This document shows, piece by piece, positions 34,051-42,071 of a DNA stretch of 64,000 nt. Below the pieces are notes generated by a model. The model saw nothing but the letters and a program-made list of their open reading frames with translations, did no database searches and had not been told where the DNA came from. Each line of letters starts with the position of its first letter. The first letter of the stretch is position 1. Both the position numbers and the translations under genes were made by a program. The stretch is from Lysobacter enzymogenes (GTDB taxonomy: Bacteria; Pseudomonadota; Gammaproteobacteria; Xanthomonadales; Xanthomonadaceae): NCBI RefSeq assembly GCF_023617245.1, contig NZ_CP067396.1:1426001-1490000 (forward strand), in the 5' to 3' direction.

Positions 34051-34092
34051 GTTCGGGCGCGGGCACGGGACGCCGCCTGCCGCAGCCGGCTG

Positions 34093-34179
34093 TTGTGGGA
34101 GGGCCTTCAGGCCCGATGCTTTCCGCCCAGATCGCGGCGATCCGACACAAAAGCATCGGGCCTGAAGGCCCTCCCACAA
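34093..34179. repeat. Family-A repeat, perfect 30-bp inverted pair
   Basis: The arms at 34093-34122 and 34150-34179 are perfect inverted copies starting TTGTGGGAGGGCCTTCAGG and ending at GATGCTTT. The 27-nt centre holds GATCGCGGCGATC, itself a near-palindrome. It lies in the 304-nt gap between the kinase and macA; the rest of that gap shows nothing clear. Confidence 0.9.
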
Positions 34180-34354
34180 GAGCGATGCGACGCTCCGCTT
34201 CGCCGCGGCATCCATGAACCGACGCCGCTTGCCGCCGCTTCGCGCCCTCGCCCAAACTGAACATCGGCACCGCGCTCCGCGAAACCGCCGCATTCGCTGT
34301 CAACCCCATTCAGTCCCGCGCGTTCGCACCCGCAAAGCCCACTGTCCCGAACCC

Positions 34355-35944
34355 ATGAGCGCAGCCCAGCCGTCCACGCCCCGCCCCGCGTCTTCCCTGC
34401 GCCCGCGCAAGTCGCCCTGGCCCAAGCGCGCCGCCATCGTCGTGGCGGTGCTGGTCCTGGCCGGAGCCGGCTGGCATTTCTACAGCCAGCGCAGCGCCGA
34501 GGAAGCGGCCGGCGCGTACCGCACCGCCAAGATCGAGCGCGGCGACATCCGCGTGACCATCTCCGCCACCGGCGCGCTGTCGGCGATCTCCACCGTGGAC
34601 GTCGGCAGCCAGATCTCGGGCCAGGTGATCGATGTGCTGGCCGACTACAACGATCACGTCACCAAGGGCCAGGTGATCGCGCGCATCGATCCGAGCACCT
34701 ACGAGGCGCAGATCAACCAGGGCAACGCCCAGGTCGCCAACGCCCGCGCCTCGCTCGCCACCGCGCAGGCGACGCTGCGCAACGCCGAACTCGATTACCA
34801 GCGCAAGTCCTCGCTGGTGAAGGACCAGCTGATCGCGCGCAGCGACGCCGACCTGGCCCGCGCCGCGCTCGACCAGGCCCGCGCCCAGCTCAACGGCGCG
34901 CAGGCGCAGATCGAGCAGCAGCTGGCTTCGACCCAGACCTCGCGCCTGAACCTGCAGCGCACGGTGATCCGCGCGCCGGTCGACGGCGTGGTGCTGACCC
35001 GCAGCATCGAGCCCGGCCAGACCGTGGCCGCGAGCCTGCAGGCGCCGGTGCTGTTCCAGATCGCCGAAGACCTGTCGAAGATGGAGATCGTGCTGGCGAT
35101 CGACGAGGCCGACATCGGCCAGGTCAAGCCGGGCCAGGCGGTCAACTTCACCGTCGATTCTTTCCCCGACCGCAAGTTCCGCGGCGCCGTGCAGCAGGTG
35201 CGGCTGTCGGCGACCAACACCAGCAACGTGATCACCTATCCGGTAGTGGTCGCGGTCGACAACGCCGACGGCGTGTTGCTGCCGGGCATGACCGCCAACG
35301 CCGAGATCGAGGTCAGCCACCGCGACGACGTGCTGCGGGTCGGCAACGCCGCGCTGCGCTACAAGCCCGACGACGATGCCGCGGCCGCGCCCGGCGCGCC
35401 CGCCGGCGGCGCCGGCGGACAGCGCGGCGGCCTGGGCGGCGACCTGCCGCGCGTGGCCGAACAGCTCAAGCTCGACGCCAACCAGCGCGCCGCCTTCGAC
35501 GCCGCGCTGGAGCAGATGAAGCAGCGCATGGCCGCGCGCGCCGGCGGCGCGGCCGCGGGCGGCGCCAGCGGCGGCCCGCCGGCGGGCGGCGCGCCCAACA
35601 TCATCATGGGCGGGCGCGGACCGGGCGGTGGCGGCGGCAACAACAACCGCAACCGCGCCGCCGGAGCGGTCTCCGGCGCCGCGCGCCAGCGCATGCTGGA
35701 GCGCTTCAACCAGCAGTTCGGCGCGTTCCGCGCGCTGCTCAGCGACGAACAGAAGCAGAAGTGGGACAGCGAAGTCGGCGCCCTGGTCAGCGCGCGCCGC
35801 GCGCCGCTGTACAAGCTGGTCGGCGGCAAGCCCGAGGCGGTGACGGTGCGGGTCGGCGCCAGCGACGGCAGCTGGACCGAGGTCTCGGGCAACATCAAGG
35901 AAGGCGACGAGGTCGTCGTCGGCACCGGACGCGGCGCGAAATGA
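34355..35944 (+). CDS. macA: MacA-type periplasmic adaptor with an extra domain
   Basis: This 529-aa membrane-fusion protein of a tripartite MacAB-TolC-type efflux or secretion system has an N-terminal TM anchor (AAIVVAVLVLAGAGWHFYS), a lipoyl half-motif (TVDVGSQISGQVIDVLADYN), an alpha-hairpin (about 130-200) and a second lipoyl half (VIRAPVDGVVLTRSIEPGQT). A beta-barrel (VLAIDEADIGQVKPGQAVNF) follows. Residues about 340-478 are an insertion of Gly/Ala-rich linker and a helical segment (LKLDANQRAAFDAALEQM and MLERFNQQFGAFRALLSDEQ), not present in ordinary MacA. The C-terminus returns to the membrane-proximal domain (EGDEVVVGTG). Its stop overlaps the next start (ATGA). Confidence 0.88.
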   Translation: MSAAQPSTPRPASSLRPRKSPWPKRAAIVVAVLVLAGAGWHFYSQRSAEEAAGAYRTAKIERGDIRVTISATGALSAISTVDVGSQISGQVIDVLADYNDHVTKGQVIARIDPSTYEAQINQGNAQVANARASLATAQATLRNAELDYQRKSSLVKDQLIARSDADLARAALDQARAQLNGAQAQIEQQLASTQTSRLNLQRTVIRAPVDGVVLTRSIEPGQTVAASLQAPVLFQIAEDLSKMEIVLAIDEADIGQVKPGQAVNFTVDSFPDRKFRGAVQQVRLSATNTSNVITYPVVVAVDNADGVLLPGMTANAEIEVSHRDDVLRVGNAALRYKPDDDAAAAPGAPAGGAGGQRGGLGGDLPRVAEQLKLDANQRAAFDAALEQMKQRMAARAGGAAAGGASGGPPAGGAPNIIMGGRGPGGGGGNNNRNRAAGAVSGAARQRMLERFNQQFGAFRALLSDEQKQKWDSEVGALVSARRAPLYKLVGGKPEAVTVRVGASDGSWTEVSGNIKEGDEVVVGTGRGAK

Positions 35945-36684
35945 GCGCCGTGGCCGCCACGCCGGCCGCCGCGGTCATCGAGACGCGCGCGCTGGGCAAG
36001 GTCTATTCGCCCGGCAGCGAGGCCGAAGTGATCGCGCTGCACGGCGTCGACCTGCGCATCGCGCGCGGCGAGTTCGTCGCGATCATGGGCCCGTCGGGCT
36101 CGGGCAAGTCGACTTTGATGAACCTGATCGGCTGCCTCGACACGCCCACCAGCGGCGTCTACCTGTGCGACGGCGTCGATGTCGCCACGCTCGACAAGGA
36201 AGAGCGCGCGATCCTGCGCCGCGACAAGATCGGCTTCGTGTTCCAGGGCTTCAACCTGCTGCCGCGCATGAACGCGCTGGAGAACGTGGCGATGCCGATG
36301 GGCTACGCCAACGTGCGCCACGACGAACGCGCGCAGCGCGCGCAAGAAGCGCTGGAAGCGGTCGGCCTGGGCCAGCGCGCCGGGCATCGACCGAGCGAGC
36401 TGTCCGGCGGCCAGCAGCAGCGCGTGGCGATCGCGCGCGCGCTGATCAACCGCCCGCCGATCCTGCTCGCCGACGAACCCACCGGCGCGCTCGACACCCG
36501 CACCGGCGAGGAGATCCTGGCGCTGTTCAAGAGCCTGCAGGCGCGCGACCACACCGTGGTGCTGATCACCCACGATCCCGACGTGGCCGCGCACGCCGAC
36601 CGCATCTTCGTGATGCGCGACGGCGAACTGCACGAGCAGGAGCGGGAGCCGGAGCAACAGCAAAAGCGAGACCTGGAGCGATGA
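35941..36684 (+). CDS. ABC transporter ATPase, MacB-type nucleotide-binding subunit
   Basis: This 247-aa LolD/MacB-class ATPase has Walker A GPSGSGKST at 50-58, Q-loop FVFQGFNLLPRM, signature LSGGQQQRVAIARAL, Walker B ILLADEPTGALD and H-loop LITHD. In E. coli MacB the ATPase and permease are one chain; here they are separate genes overlapping by 4 nt at each junction (macA-ATPase-permease). It powers the adjoining permease. Confidence 0.93.
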   Translation: MSAVAATPAAAVIETRALGKVYSPGSEAEVIALHGVDLRIARGEFVAIMGPSGSGKSTLMNLIGCLDTPTSGVYLCDGVDVATLDKEERAILRRDKIGFVFQGFNLLPRMNALENVAMPMGYANVRHDERAQRAQEALEAVGLGQRAGHRPSELSGGQQQRVAIARALINRPPILLADEPTGALDTRTGEEILALFKSLQARDHTVVLITHDPDVAAHADRIFVMRDGELHEQEREPEQQQKRDLER

Positions 36685-37919
36685 ACTTCTTCGAAGTGCT
36701 GCGCACGGCGGTGTTCGCTCTGCGAGGCAACTGGCTGCGCAGCGCGCTGACCTCGCTCGGCGTGATCATCGGCATCGCCGCGGTGATCGTGATGGTCTCG
36801 GTCGGCCAGGGCACCCAGTCGGAAATCGACAAGCTGGTCTCGGGCCTGGGCTCCAACCGGCTGGACATCAGTTCCGGCGGCGGCGGGCGCGGCACCGGCG
36901 GCGTGCGCCTGAGTTCGTCGAGCTTCTTCACCCTGACCGAGGCCGACGCCGAGGCGATCCGCAACGAAGTGCCGGAAGTGCAGTACGTCGCCGCCTCGCT
37001 GCGCGGCGGCACCCAGGCGGTGTACGCGGAGAACAACTGGTCGACCCAGTGGCAGGGCGTGCAGCCGGATTTCTTCGACATCAACGGCTGGACGATCGGT
37101 TCGGGCTCGAACTTCGAGGCGCGCGACTACGGCAGCGGCGCCAAGTCGGTGATCCTCGGCGAGACCGTGCGCCGCTCGCTGTTCGGCGACGAGGACGCGA
37201 TCGGCCAGACCGTGCGCCTGGGCCGGGTGCCGTACACGGTGATCGGCACGCTCAACCCGAAGGGGCAGGGCGGCTTCGGCCAGGACCAGGACGACGTCGT
37301 GCTGGTGCCGCTGGAAACCGGGCGCCGGCGCATGCTCGGCGCGATGGGCCTGCCCAACGGCGCGGTGATGCAGATCGCGGTCGGCGTCGGCCGCGCCGAG
37401 GACGTGTCCTACGCGCAGGAGCAGATCGAGGGCCTGCTGCGCCAGCGCCACAAGATCCAACCCGGCAGCGACGACGACTTCAGCGTACGCAACATCGCCG
37501 AAGTGGTGGCCACCCGCACCCAGACCACGCGGCTGATGTCGCTGCTGCTCGGCGCGGTGGCGACGATCTCGCTGATCGTCGGCGGCATCGGCATCATGAA
37601 CATCATGCTGGTGTCGGTGACCGAGCGCATCCGCGAGATCGGCCTGCGCATGGCGGTCGGCGCCGGGCCGGGCGACATCCAGCGCCAGTTCCTGGCCGAG
37701 GCGATGCTGATCTCGCTGATCGGCGGCGCGCTGGGCATCGCCATCGGCATCGTCGGCACCTTGCTGGTCGGCCGCATCGGCGCGCTGCCGGTGGCCTTGA
37801 ACGGGCAGGTGATCGCGCTGGCGGCGGGCTTCTCGATCGCGACCGGCCTGTTCTTCGGCTACTACCCGGCGCGCAAGGCCTCGCAGCTGGATCCGATCGA
37901 GGCGCTGCGGCAGCAGTAG
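36681..37919 (+). CDS. MacB-type ABC permease
   Basis: This 412-aa permease has TM1 at about 20-45 (WLRSALTSLGVIIGIAAVIV), a large periplasmic domain (MacB core, about 50-275) and three C-terminal helices (LLLGAVATISLIVGGIGIMN, AMLISLIGGALGIAIGIVGT, LAAGFSIATGLFFGYYPARK). The FtsX-type ending PARKASQLDPIEALRQQ is typical of the family. Type VII ABC proteins such as MacB act as mechanotransmission engines rather than classical importers. It is the third gene of the macA operon. The substrate is unknown; antibiotics, peptides or siderophores are known in relatives. Confidence 0.92.
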   Translation: MNFFEVLRTAVFALRGNWLRSALTSLGVIIGIAAVIVMVSVGQGTQSEIDKLVSGLGSNRLDISSGGGGRGTGGVRLSSSSFFTLTEADAEAIRNEVPEVQYVAASLRGGTQAVYAENNWSTQWQGVQPDFFDINGWTIGSGSNFEARDYGSGAKSVILGETVRRSLFGDEDAIGQTVRLGRVPYTVIGTLNPKGQGGFGQDQDDVVLVPLETGRRRMLGAMGLPNGAVMQIAVGVGRAEDVSYAQEQIEGLLRQRHKIQPGSDDDFSVRNIAEVVATRTQTTRLMSLLLGAVATISLIVGGIGIMNIMLVSVTERIREIGLRMAVGAGPGDIQRQFLAEAMLISLIGGALGIAIGIVGTLLVGRIGALPVALNGQVIALAAGFSIATGLFFGYYPARKASQLDPIEALRQQ

Positions 37920-37951
37920 GCCGCGCGACGGCGCTCGACGAAACCTCACCC

Positions 37952-38108
37952 CGTCATTCCGGCGAAAGCCGGAATCCATCTTGATCTTGCCTTTGCGTCT
38001 GCCTTCCTGCGGCAGGCAGCAGCAACAGCGAAATGGATTCCGGCTTTCGCCGGAATGACGAGTGGGGGTTTCGCCGGAATGACGGGTGAGGGTTTCGCCG
38101 GAATGACG
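37952..38108. repeat. Family-B REP repeat (ATTCCGGCGAAAGCCGGAAT) with extra half-arms
   Basis: The left arm at 37952-37979 (CGTCATTCCGGCGAAAGCCG, then GAATCCAT) is matched by an inverted arm at 38033-38061, about 53 nt further on. Two extra truncated right arms follow in tandem (TTTCGCCGGAATGACG ending near 38084 and 38108). This REP type is widespread in Proteobacteria. It follows macB; the gap to 38268 contains nothing else clear. Confidence 0.9.
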
Positions 38109-38267
38109 AGTGTGGAGAGTCCGGCCCAGGAGCGGCGGCCAAGCCGCACGACGTCGCTTGCCTCCCCCGAAACAACGCCCTGGGCCGCCTGACTACAACC
38201 ACAGGCACGGGTAAGACAGAACCGGCCGTGCCATCGTGGCGGCGTCGAACGGCGCAGCGGAGCGGGC

Positions 38268-39479
38268 ATGAAGAGTGGGTGGCTGGGACTATTGCTGGCA
38301 ATGTCCGCGCTCGGCGCGCCCGCGGCGTTGGCCGCAGCGGACGCCGCGGCGGCCGCGCCGACTACGGTGGTCGTGCTCGGCGTCGACCACGCCGCGCAGC
38401 TGGTGTCCGAACGCGACCGCCCGGCCTTGCTCGACGCCTTCCTCGACCGCGCCAAGCCCGATGCGATCTGCATCGAGCGCACGCCCGAGGCCTTCGCCCG
38501 CGGCGATTTCTACGAGTTCACCTACGAAGCGCAGGACGTGGCGGTGCCGTTCGCGCGCCGGCGCGGAATCGAGCTGTGCCCGATCGATTGGGAACCGCCG
38601 GTGGAAGACCAGCGCCTCGGCTTCGGCCTGGCGCTGGATGCGCCGCCGGAACTGCGGCCGCTGAACGGCATGTTCGGTTTCCTGAGCTTCGCCGCGCCGT
38701 CGCTGCAGCGCGACCTGTTCCACGCCGACGATCCGGCCAAGCTGGAGAAAGTGACGAACTGGGCGGCGACGCCCGCGGCCAAGGCCCGGCACGACCTGCC
38801 GCGCCGGCTGTATCTGTACCGCACCTACCTGCAGGCCCAGCGCGTCGCCGCGGCGGCGCGCGCGCATCCGGGCGGGCGGGTGGTCGTGGTGGTCGGCGAG
38901 TTCCACAAGCGCGACATCGAGGCGATCCTCGCCGACGAGCCGGGCCTGCGCCTGGTCCAGCCGTCCAGCCTCGGCCGGCCGAGCGAGGCCGAGGCCGCCG
39001 CGCACGACCGGCCCGAGTACCAGGCGGCGATCGCCGGCTTCAATCTGCTCGGCGTGCAGGCGGCCAGCGGGGCGGTGGACTACGCCTTCGTCGGCCGCGC
39101 GCTGGCGGCGCTGGAAGCGGGCGGCGCGACGCCGCAGACGCGGCTGCTGCGGGTGCGGCTGGAACTGCTGCAGGGGCGGATCGCCCGCGCCGAGGCGATC
39201 GCCCGTTACCGCGCCATCGCCGCCGAGGCCGGCGCGGCGCGGTTCGGCTGGACCGGGGTCAAGGACGCGGGCCGGGTGGATTCGTGGTTCGATCCGTTCG
39301 GCAACCTCGACGTGCGCCGGCGGGCCTTGCTGGAGGCGGCGCGCGAGACCTTGGCACAGGGCGATGCGGCGGCGGCCTCGGTCTTGCTGGATCAGTGCGC
39401 GGCCGGGTTGAGTCCGCGCCAGCAGGAACAACTGCGCGGCTACTGGCGGCGCGACATCGAACCGCGCGAGCGGTCGTAA
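38268..39479 (+). CDS. Secreted protein of unknown function, possibly TraB/ChaN-like
   Basis: This 403-aa protein has a signal peptide (MKSGWLGLLLAMSALGAPAA, cleavage near ALA-AADA). The first domain reads VVVLGVDHAAQLVSERDRPA then KPDAICIERTPEAF, a strand-helix-strand pattern with His and Glu resembling the TraB/GumN/ChaN (EreA-like) hydrolase superfamily; VVVVVGEFHKRDIEAILADE near the middle resembles the family's GxxH motif. The C-terminal third is helical (VRLELLQGRIARAEAIARY), perhaps TPR-like. I do not recognise a specific member. It stands alone between two REP repeats. Confidence 0.65.
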   Translation: MKSGWLGLLLAMSALGAPAALAAADAAAAAPTTVVVLGVDHAAQLVSERDRPALLDAFLDRAKPDAICIERTPEAFARGDFYEFTYEAQDVAVPFARRRGIELCPIDWEPPVEDQRLGFGLALDAPPELRPLNGMFGFLSFAAPSLQRDLFHADDPAKLEKVTNWAATPAAKARHDLPRRLYLYRTYLQAQRVAAAARAHPGGRVVVVVGEFHKRDIEAILADEPGLRLVQPSSLGRPSEAEAAAHDRPEYQAAIAGFNLLGVQAASGAVDYAFVGRALAALEAGGATPQTRLLRVRLELLQGRIARAEAIARYRAIAAEAGAARFGWTGVKDAGRVDSWFDPFGNLDVRRRALLEAARETLAQGDAAAASVLLDQCAAGLSPRQQEQLRGYWRRDIEPRERS

Positions 39480-39484
39480 GCTTT

Positions 39485-39569
39485 TGTAGGAGCGGCGCGA
39501 GCCGCGACCGCGAAACAACGCCTGCGACGCAGGTGCGGTGTCGCGGTCGCGGCTCGCGCCGCTCCTACA
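39485..39569. repeat. Family-C REP repeat, perfect 29-bp inverted pair
   Basis: The arms at 39485-39513 (TGTAGGAGCGGCGCGAGCCG, then CGACCGCGA) and 39541-39569 are perfect inverted copies, with a 27-nt centre. This repeat is common in Lysobacter, Stenotrophomonas and Pseudomonas. The remaining 300 nt to dgkA (39570-39872) show no gene or clear element. Confidence 0.9.
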
Positions 39570-39872
39570 GGGAGCGACCGCAGCCCTGGCCGGGCTGACC
39601 AGCTACCTGAACCGCAATGGCCGGCGGCACCGGTTCGACAGGTCCAGTCGCTGCCCCGCAACCGCCACGGCGGGACCACCCGCGCCCCCGCCGCCGGGGC
39701 GGCCGGGCCGGGCTTGTGGCAAAATCGCGGGCTTGTGGCGGCCGTCGGCCGCCGTCGCCGGGCCGGTCCCGGCTTCAGGACCGAGAACGCCCGCCCATGC
39801 CGACCACCCCGTCGTCCCCGACCGCGCGCGCCGTGCGCGCCGCGGCCCCCGTCTGCGGCCAGGAGCGCCGGC

Positions 39873-40268
39873 ATGGCTGACGAATACGGGCACCTGCCGC
39901 GCGGCCCGGGCCGCATCCTCAAGGCCGCGACCTGGTCCATGCAGGGCCTGCGCGCGGCCTGGCTGCACGAGTCCTCGTTCCGGCTGGAGGTCTACCTGTT
40001 CCTGGTGCTGGCGCCGGTCGGCTGGTGGTTCGGCGAGACCGGGGTCGAGCGCGCCCTGCTGATCGGCTCGATCCTGCTGGTGCTGAGCGTGGAACTGCTC
40101 AACTCCGCGGTCGAGGCGGTGATCGAGCGCTACGGCCCGGAATTCCACGAACTCGCCGGCCGCGCCAAGGACATGGGCTCGGCCGCGGTGTTCGTGCTGC
40201 TGATGAACGTGCTGCTGGTGTGGGCCGCGATCCTCGGCCCGCGCTTGTGGCACCACCTGATGGGCTGA
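39873..40268 (+). CDS. dgkA: Diacylglycerol kinase DgkA
   Basis: This 131-aa prokaryotic diacylglycerol kinase is a small integral membrane trimer that recycles diacylglycerol to phosphatidate. The active-site signature VELLNSAVEAVIERYGPEFH followed by ELAGRAKDMGSAAV is complete, and the N-terminal LKAATWSMQGLRAAWLHESS (amphipathic helix with the conserved E) and three TM helices are present. ATG 39873 has AGGAG 7 nt upstream. Confidence 0.95.
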   Translation: MADEYGHLPRGPGRILKAATWSMQGLRAAWLHESSFRLEVYLFLVLAPVGWWFGETGVERALLIGSILLVLSVELLNSAVEAVIERYGPEFHELAGRAKDMGSAAVFVLLMNVLLVWAAILGPRLWHHLMG

Positions 40269-40398
40269 TCGCCCCCGCGGGGAGCGCATCGCGCATCGCC
40301 AGGACGGCGCCCCCGCGCCGTCCGTCCCGGGCCGCCCGACGCGGCGCGCCCGTGCCCGCGGCCTCGCCGCGGGCGCTACACCCAACACTCTTAGAGGT

Positions 40399-41142
40399 AT
40401 GCCGCACGTGATGGAAATGCTGACCGATCCGCAAGTCTGGATCACCTTGTTCACCCTGAGCGCGATCGAGATCGTGCTGGGCATCGACAACCTCGTCTTC
40501 ATCTCGATCGCGGTCAGCAAGCTGCCGTTCGACCAGCGCGAGAAAGCGCGCAAGTTCGGCATCGCCGTGGCCTGCATCACCCGCATCGCGCTGCTGCTGA
40601 CCCTGGCCTGGCTGGCCGGCCTGACCGCCGACCTGTTCACCGTCGCCGGCATCGGCGTCTCGATCCGCGACCTGGTGCTGATCCTCGGCGGCGCGTTCTT
40701 GCTGGTGAAGGGCTCGATGGAGATCAAGGACCTGATCGTCGGCGAGGAAGACGCCGACGACGTCCACACCAAGCCGGCGGCGTCGTTCATGATGGTCATC
40801 GCGCAGATCGCGGTGATCGACATCGTGTTCTCGCTGGACTCGGTGATCGCCGCGGTCGGCATGGCCAGCCACACCCCGGTGATGGTCGCCGCGATCCTGC
40901 TGGCGGTCGGCGTGATGCTGCTGGCGGCGCGTCCGCTGGGCCAGTTCATCGATTCCAACCCGACCATCAAGATGCTGGCGCTGGCCTTCATCGTCCTGGT
41001 CGGCGCGTTCCTGATCCTCGACGGCCTGGGCATCCACATCCCGAAGGGCTACATCTACGCGGCGATGGGTTTCTCGGCGCTGGTGGAGTGCCTGAACCTG
41101 TGGGCGAAGAAGCGCGCGGCGCGGCGGCTCACCGCCGAGTAA
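40399..41142 (+). CDS. TerC-family integral membrane protein
   Basis: This 247-aa protein has seven or so helices. The TerC marks are LSAIEIVLGIDNLVFISIAV and IVFSLDSVIAAVGMASHTPV, each with an acidic residue in the membrane (the E..DN and D..S patterns), proposed to bind metal. Relatives Alx/MntP-like and YkoY export manganese or other divalent metals; the role here is likely metal homeostasis or metal loading of secreted enzymes. The C-terminus (KKRAARRLTAE) is basic. A good terminator follows at 41166. Confidence 0.88.
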   Translation: MPHVMEMLTDPQVWITLFTLSAIEIVLGIDNLVFISIAVSKLPFDQREKARKFGIAVACITRIALLLTLAWLAGLTADLFTVAGIGVSIRDLVLILGGAFLLVKGSMEIKDLIVGEEDADDVHTKPAASFMMVIAQIAVIDIVFSLDSVIAAVGMASHTPVMVAAILLAVGVMLLAARPLGQFIDSNPTIKMLALAFIVLVGAFLILDGLGIHIPKGYIYAAMGFSALVECLNLWAKKRAARRLTAE

Positions 41143-41165
41143 GCGCGAAGTCGCGCCAGACCGCG

Positions 41166-41193
41166 AAGGCCGGCGAGCGATCGCCGGCCTTTT
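41166..41193 (+). terminator. Rho-independent terminator after the TerC gene
   Basis: AAGGCCGGCGA (41166-41176) pairs perfectly with TCGCCGGCCTT (41181-41191) across a GCGA loop, and TTTT (41190-41193) then CG and TTTG follow. It lies 23 nt past the stop codon. Confidence 0.88.
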
Positions 41194-41221
41194 CGTTTGT
41201 GCGAGGGGCCGCTTTTGTGAG

Positions 41222-41294
41222 AGGGACTTCAGTCCCGACGCTCTTCGGCCAGATCGCTGCGACCCGGCCGAAGAGCGTCGGGACTGAAGTCCCT
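41222..41294. repeat. Family-A repeat, perfect 29-bp inverted pair (GGGACT/AGTCCC stem variant)
   Basis: The arms at 41222-41250 and 41266-41294 are perfect inverted copies. The inner palindrome reads GGGACT-TC-AGTCCC, a compensated variant of the GGGCCT-TC-AGGCCC form. The 15-nt centre has AGATCGCTGCGACC. It lies between the TerC and lemA genes. Confidence 0.9.
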
Positions 41295-41408
41295 GCCACA
41301 CAGGCAGAAGCCGCAGTCCCGGTCGCGAGCTTCATCACGCGCCGTCCATTGCGCCGCCCCGCGCCCGGTGCTGCAATGCGGCCGTCATCCCGCCGGAGTG
41401 CCGTCGCC

Positions 41409-42047
41409 ATGTTCCGTCCCCTGATCGTGCTCGCCCTGGCCGTGCTGCTGAGCGGCTGCGGCTACAACACCATCCAGCAGAAGGACGAGTCGGTGAAGGC
41501 GGCCTGGTCGCAGGTGCTCAACGTCTACAAGCGCCGCGCCGACCTGGTGCCGAACCTGGTCGCCACGGTCAAGGGCTACGCCAGCCACGAACAGCAGGTG
41601 CTGACCCAGGTCACCGAGGCGCGCGCCAAGGTCGGCAGCATCAACGTCAACGCCGACGATCCGGGCTCGCTGCAGCAGTTCGAACAGGCCCAGGGCGAAC
41701 TGCGCGGCGCGATCGGCCGGTTGCTGGTGGTCAGCGAGAACTATCCCCAGCTCAAGGCCGACCAGAGCTTCCTGAGCCTGCAGACCCAGCTGGAAGGCAC
41801 CGAGAACCGCATCGCCGTGGAGCGCCAGCGCTACATCGCCTCGGTGCAGGACTACAACACCTACATCCGCCAGTTCCCGACCAACCTCACCGCGAAAATG
41901 TTCGGCTACGCGACCAAGCCGAACTTCACCGTCGAGAACGAGGCGCAGATCCAGCAGGCGCCGACGGTCGACTTCGGTTCGGCGCAGCCGGCGCCGCAGC
42001 CGGCCGCGCAGCCGCCCGCTCCGCAACAGCCGGCGCCGCAGCATTGA
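41409..42047 (+). CDS. lemA: LemA family lipoprotein
   Basis: This 212-aa protein has a lipobox LLSGC (Cys17) after a short signal, so it should be a lipoprotein. The LemA helical core is clear: NTIQQKDESVKAAWSQVLNV, YKRRADLVPNLVATVKGYAS, ENYPQLKADQSFLSLQTQLE and GTENRIAVERQRYIASVQDY. The C-terminus is a Pro/Gln/Ala tail. The molecular role of LemA is unknown; it is very often encoded beside TPM-domain proteins, as here, where four follow. It probably works with them at the membrane. Confidence 0.93.
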   Translation: MFRPLIVLALAVLLSGCGYNTIQQKDESVKAAWSQVLNVYKRRADLVPNLVATVKGYASHEQQVLTQVTEARAKVGSINVNADDPGSLQQFEQAQGELRGAIGRLLVVSENYPQLKADQSFLSLQTQLEGTENRIAVERQRYIASVQDYNTYIRQFPTNLTAKMFGYATKPNFTVENEAQIQQAPTVDFGSAQPAPQPAAQPPAPQQPAPQH

Positions 42048-42071
42048 CCGGCCGACGATGAGCCGCGCTCG

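Noticed and set aside
40269..40398. Possible yybP-ykoY manganese riboswitch before the TerC gene
   Set aside because: The location fits and a GGGGAG is present, but I could not fold the expected three-way junction or find the conserved second loop; a covariance-model search would decide.
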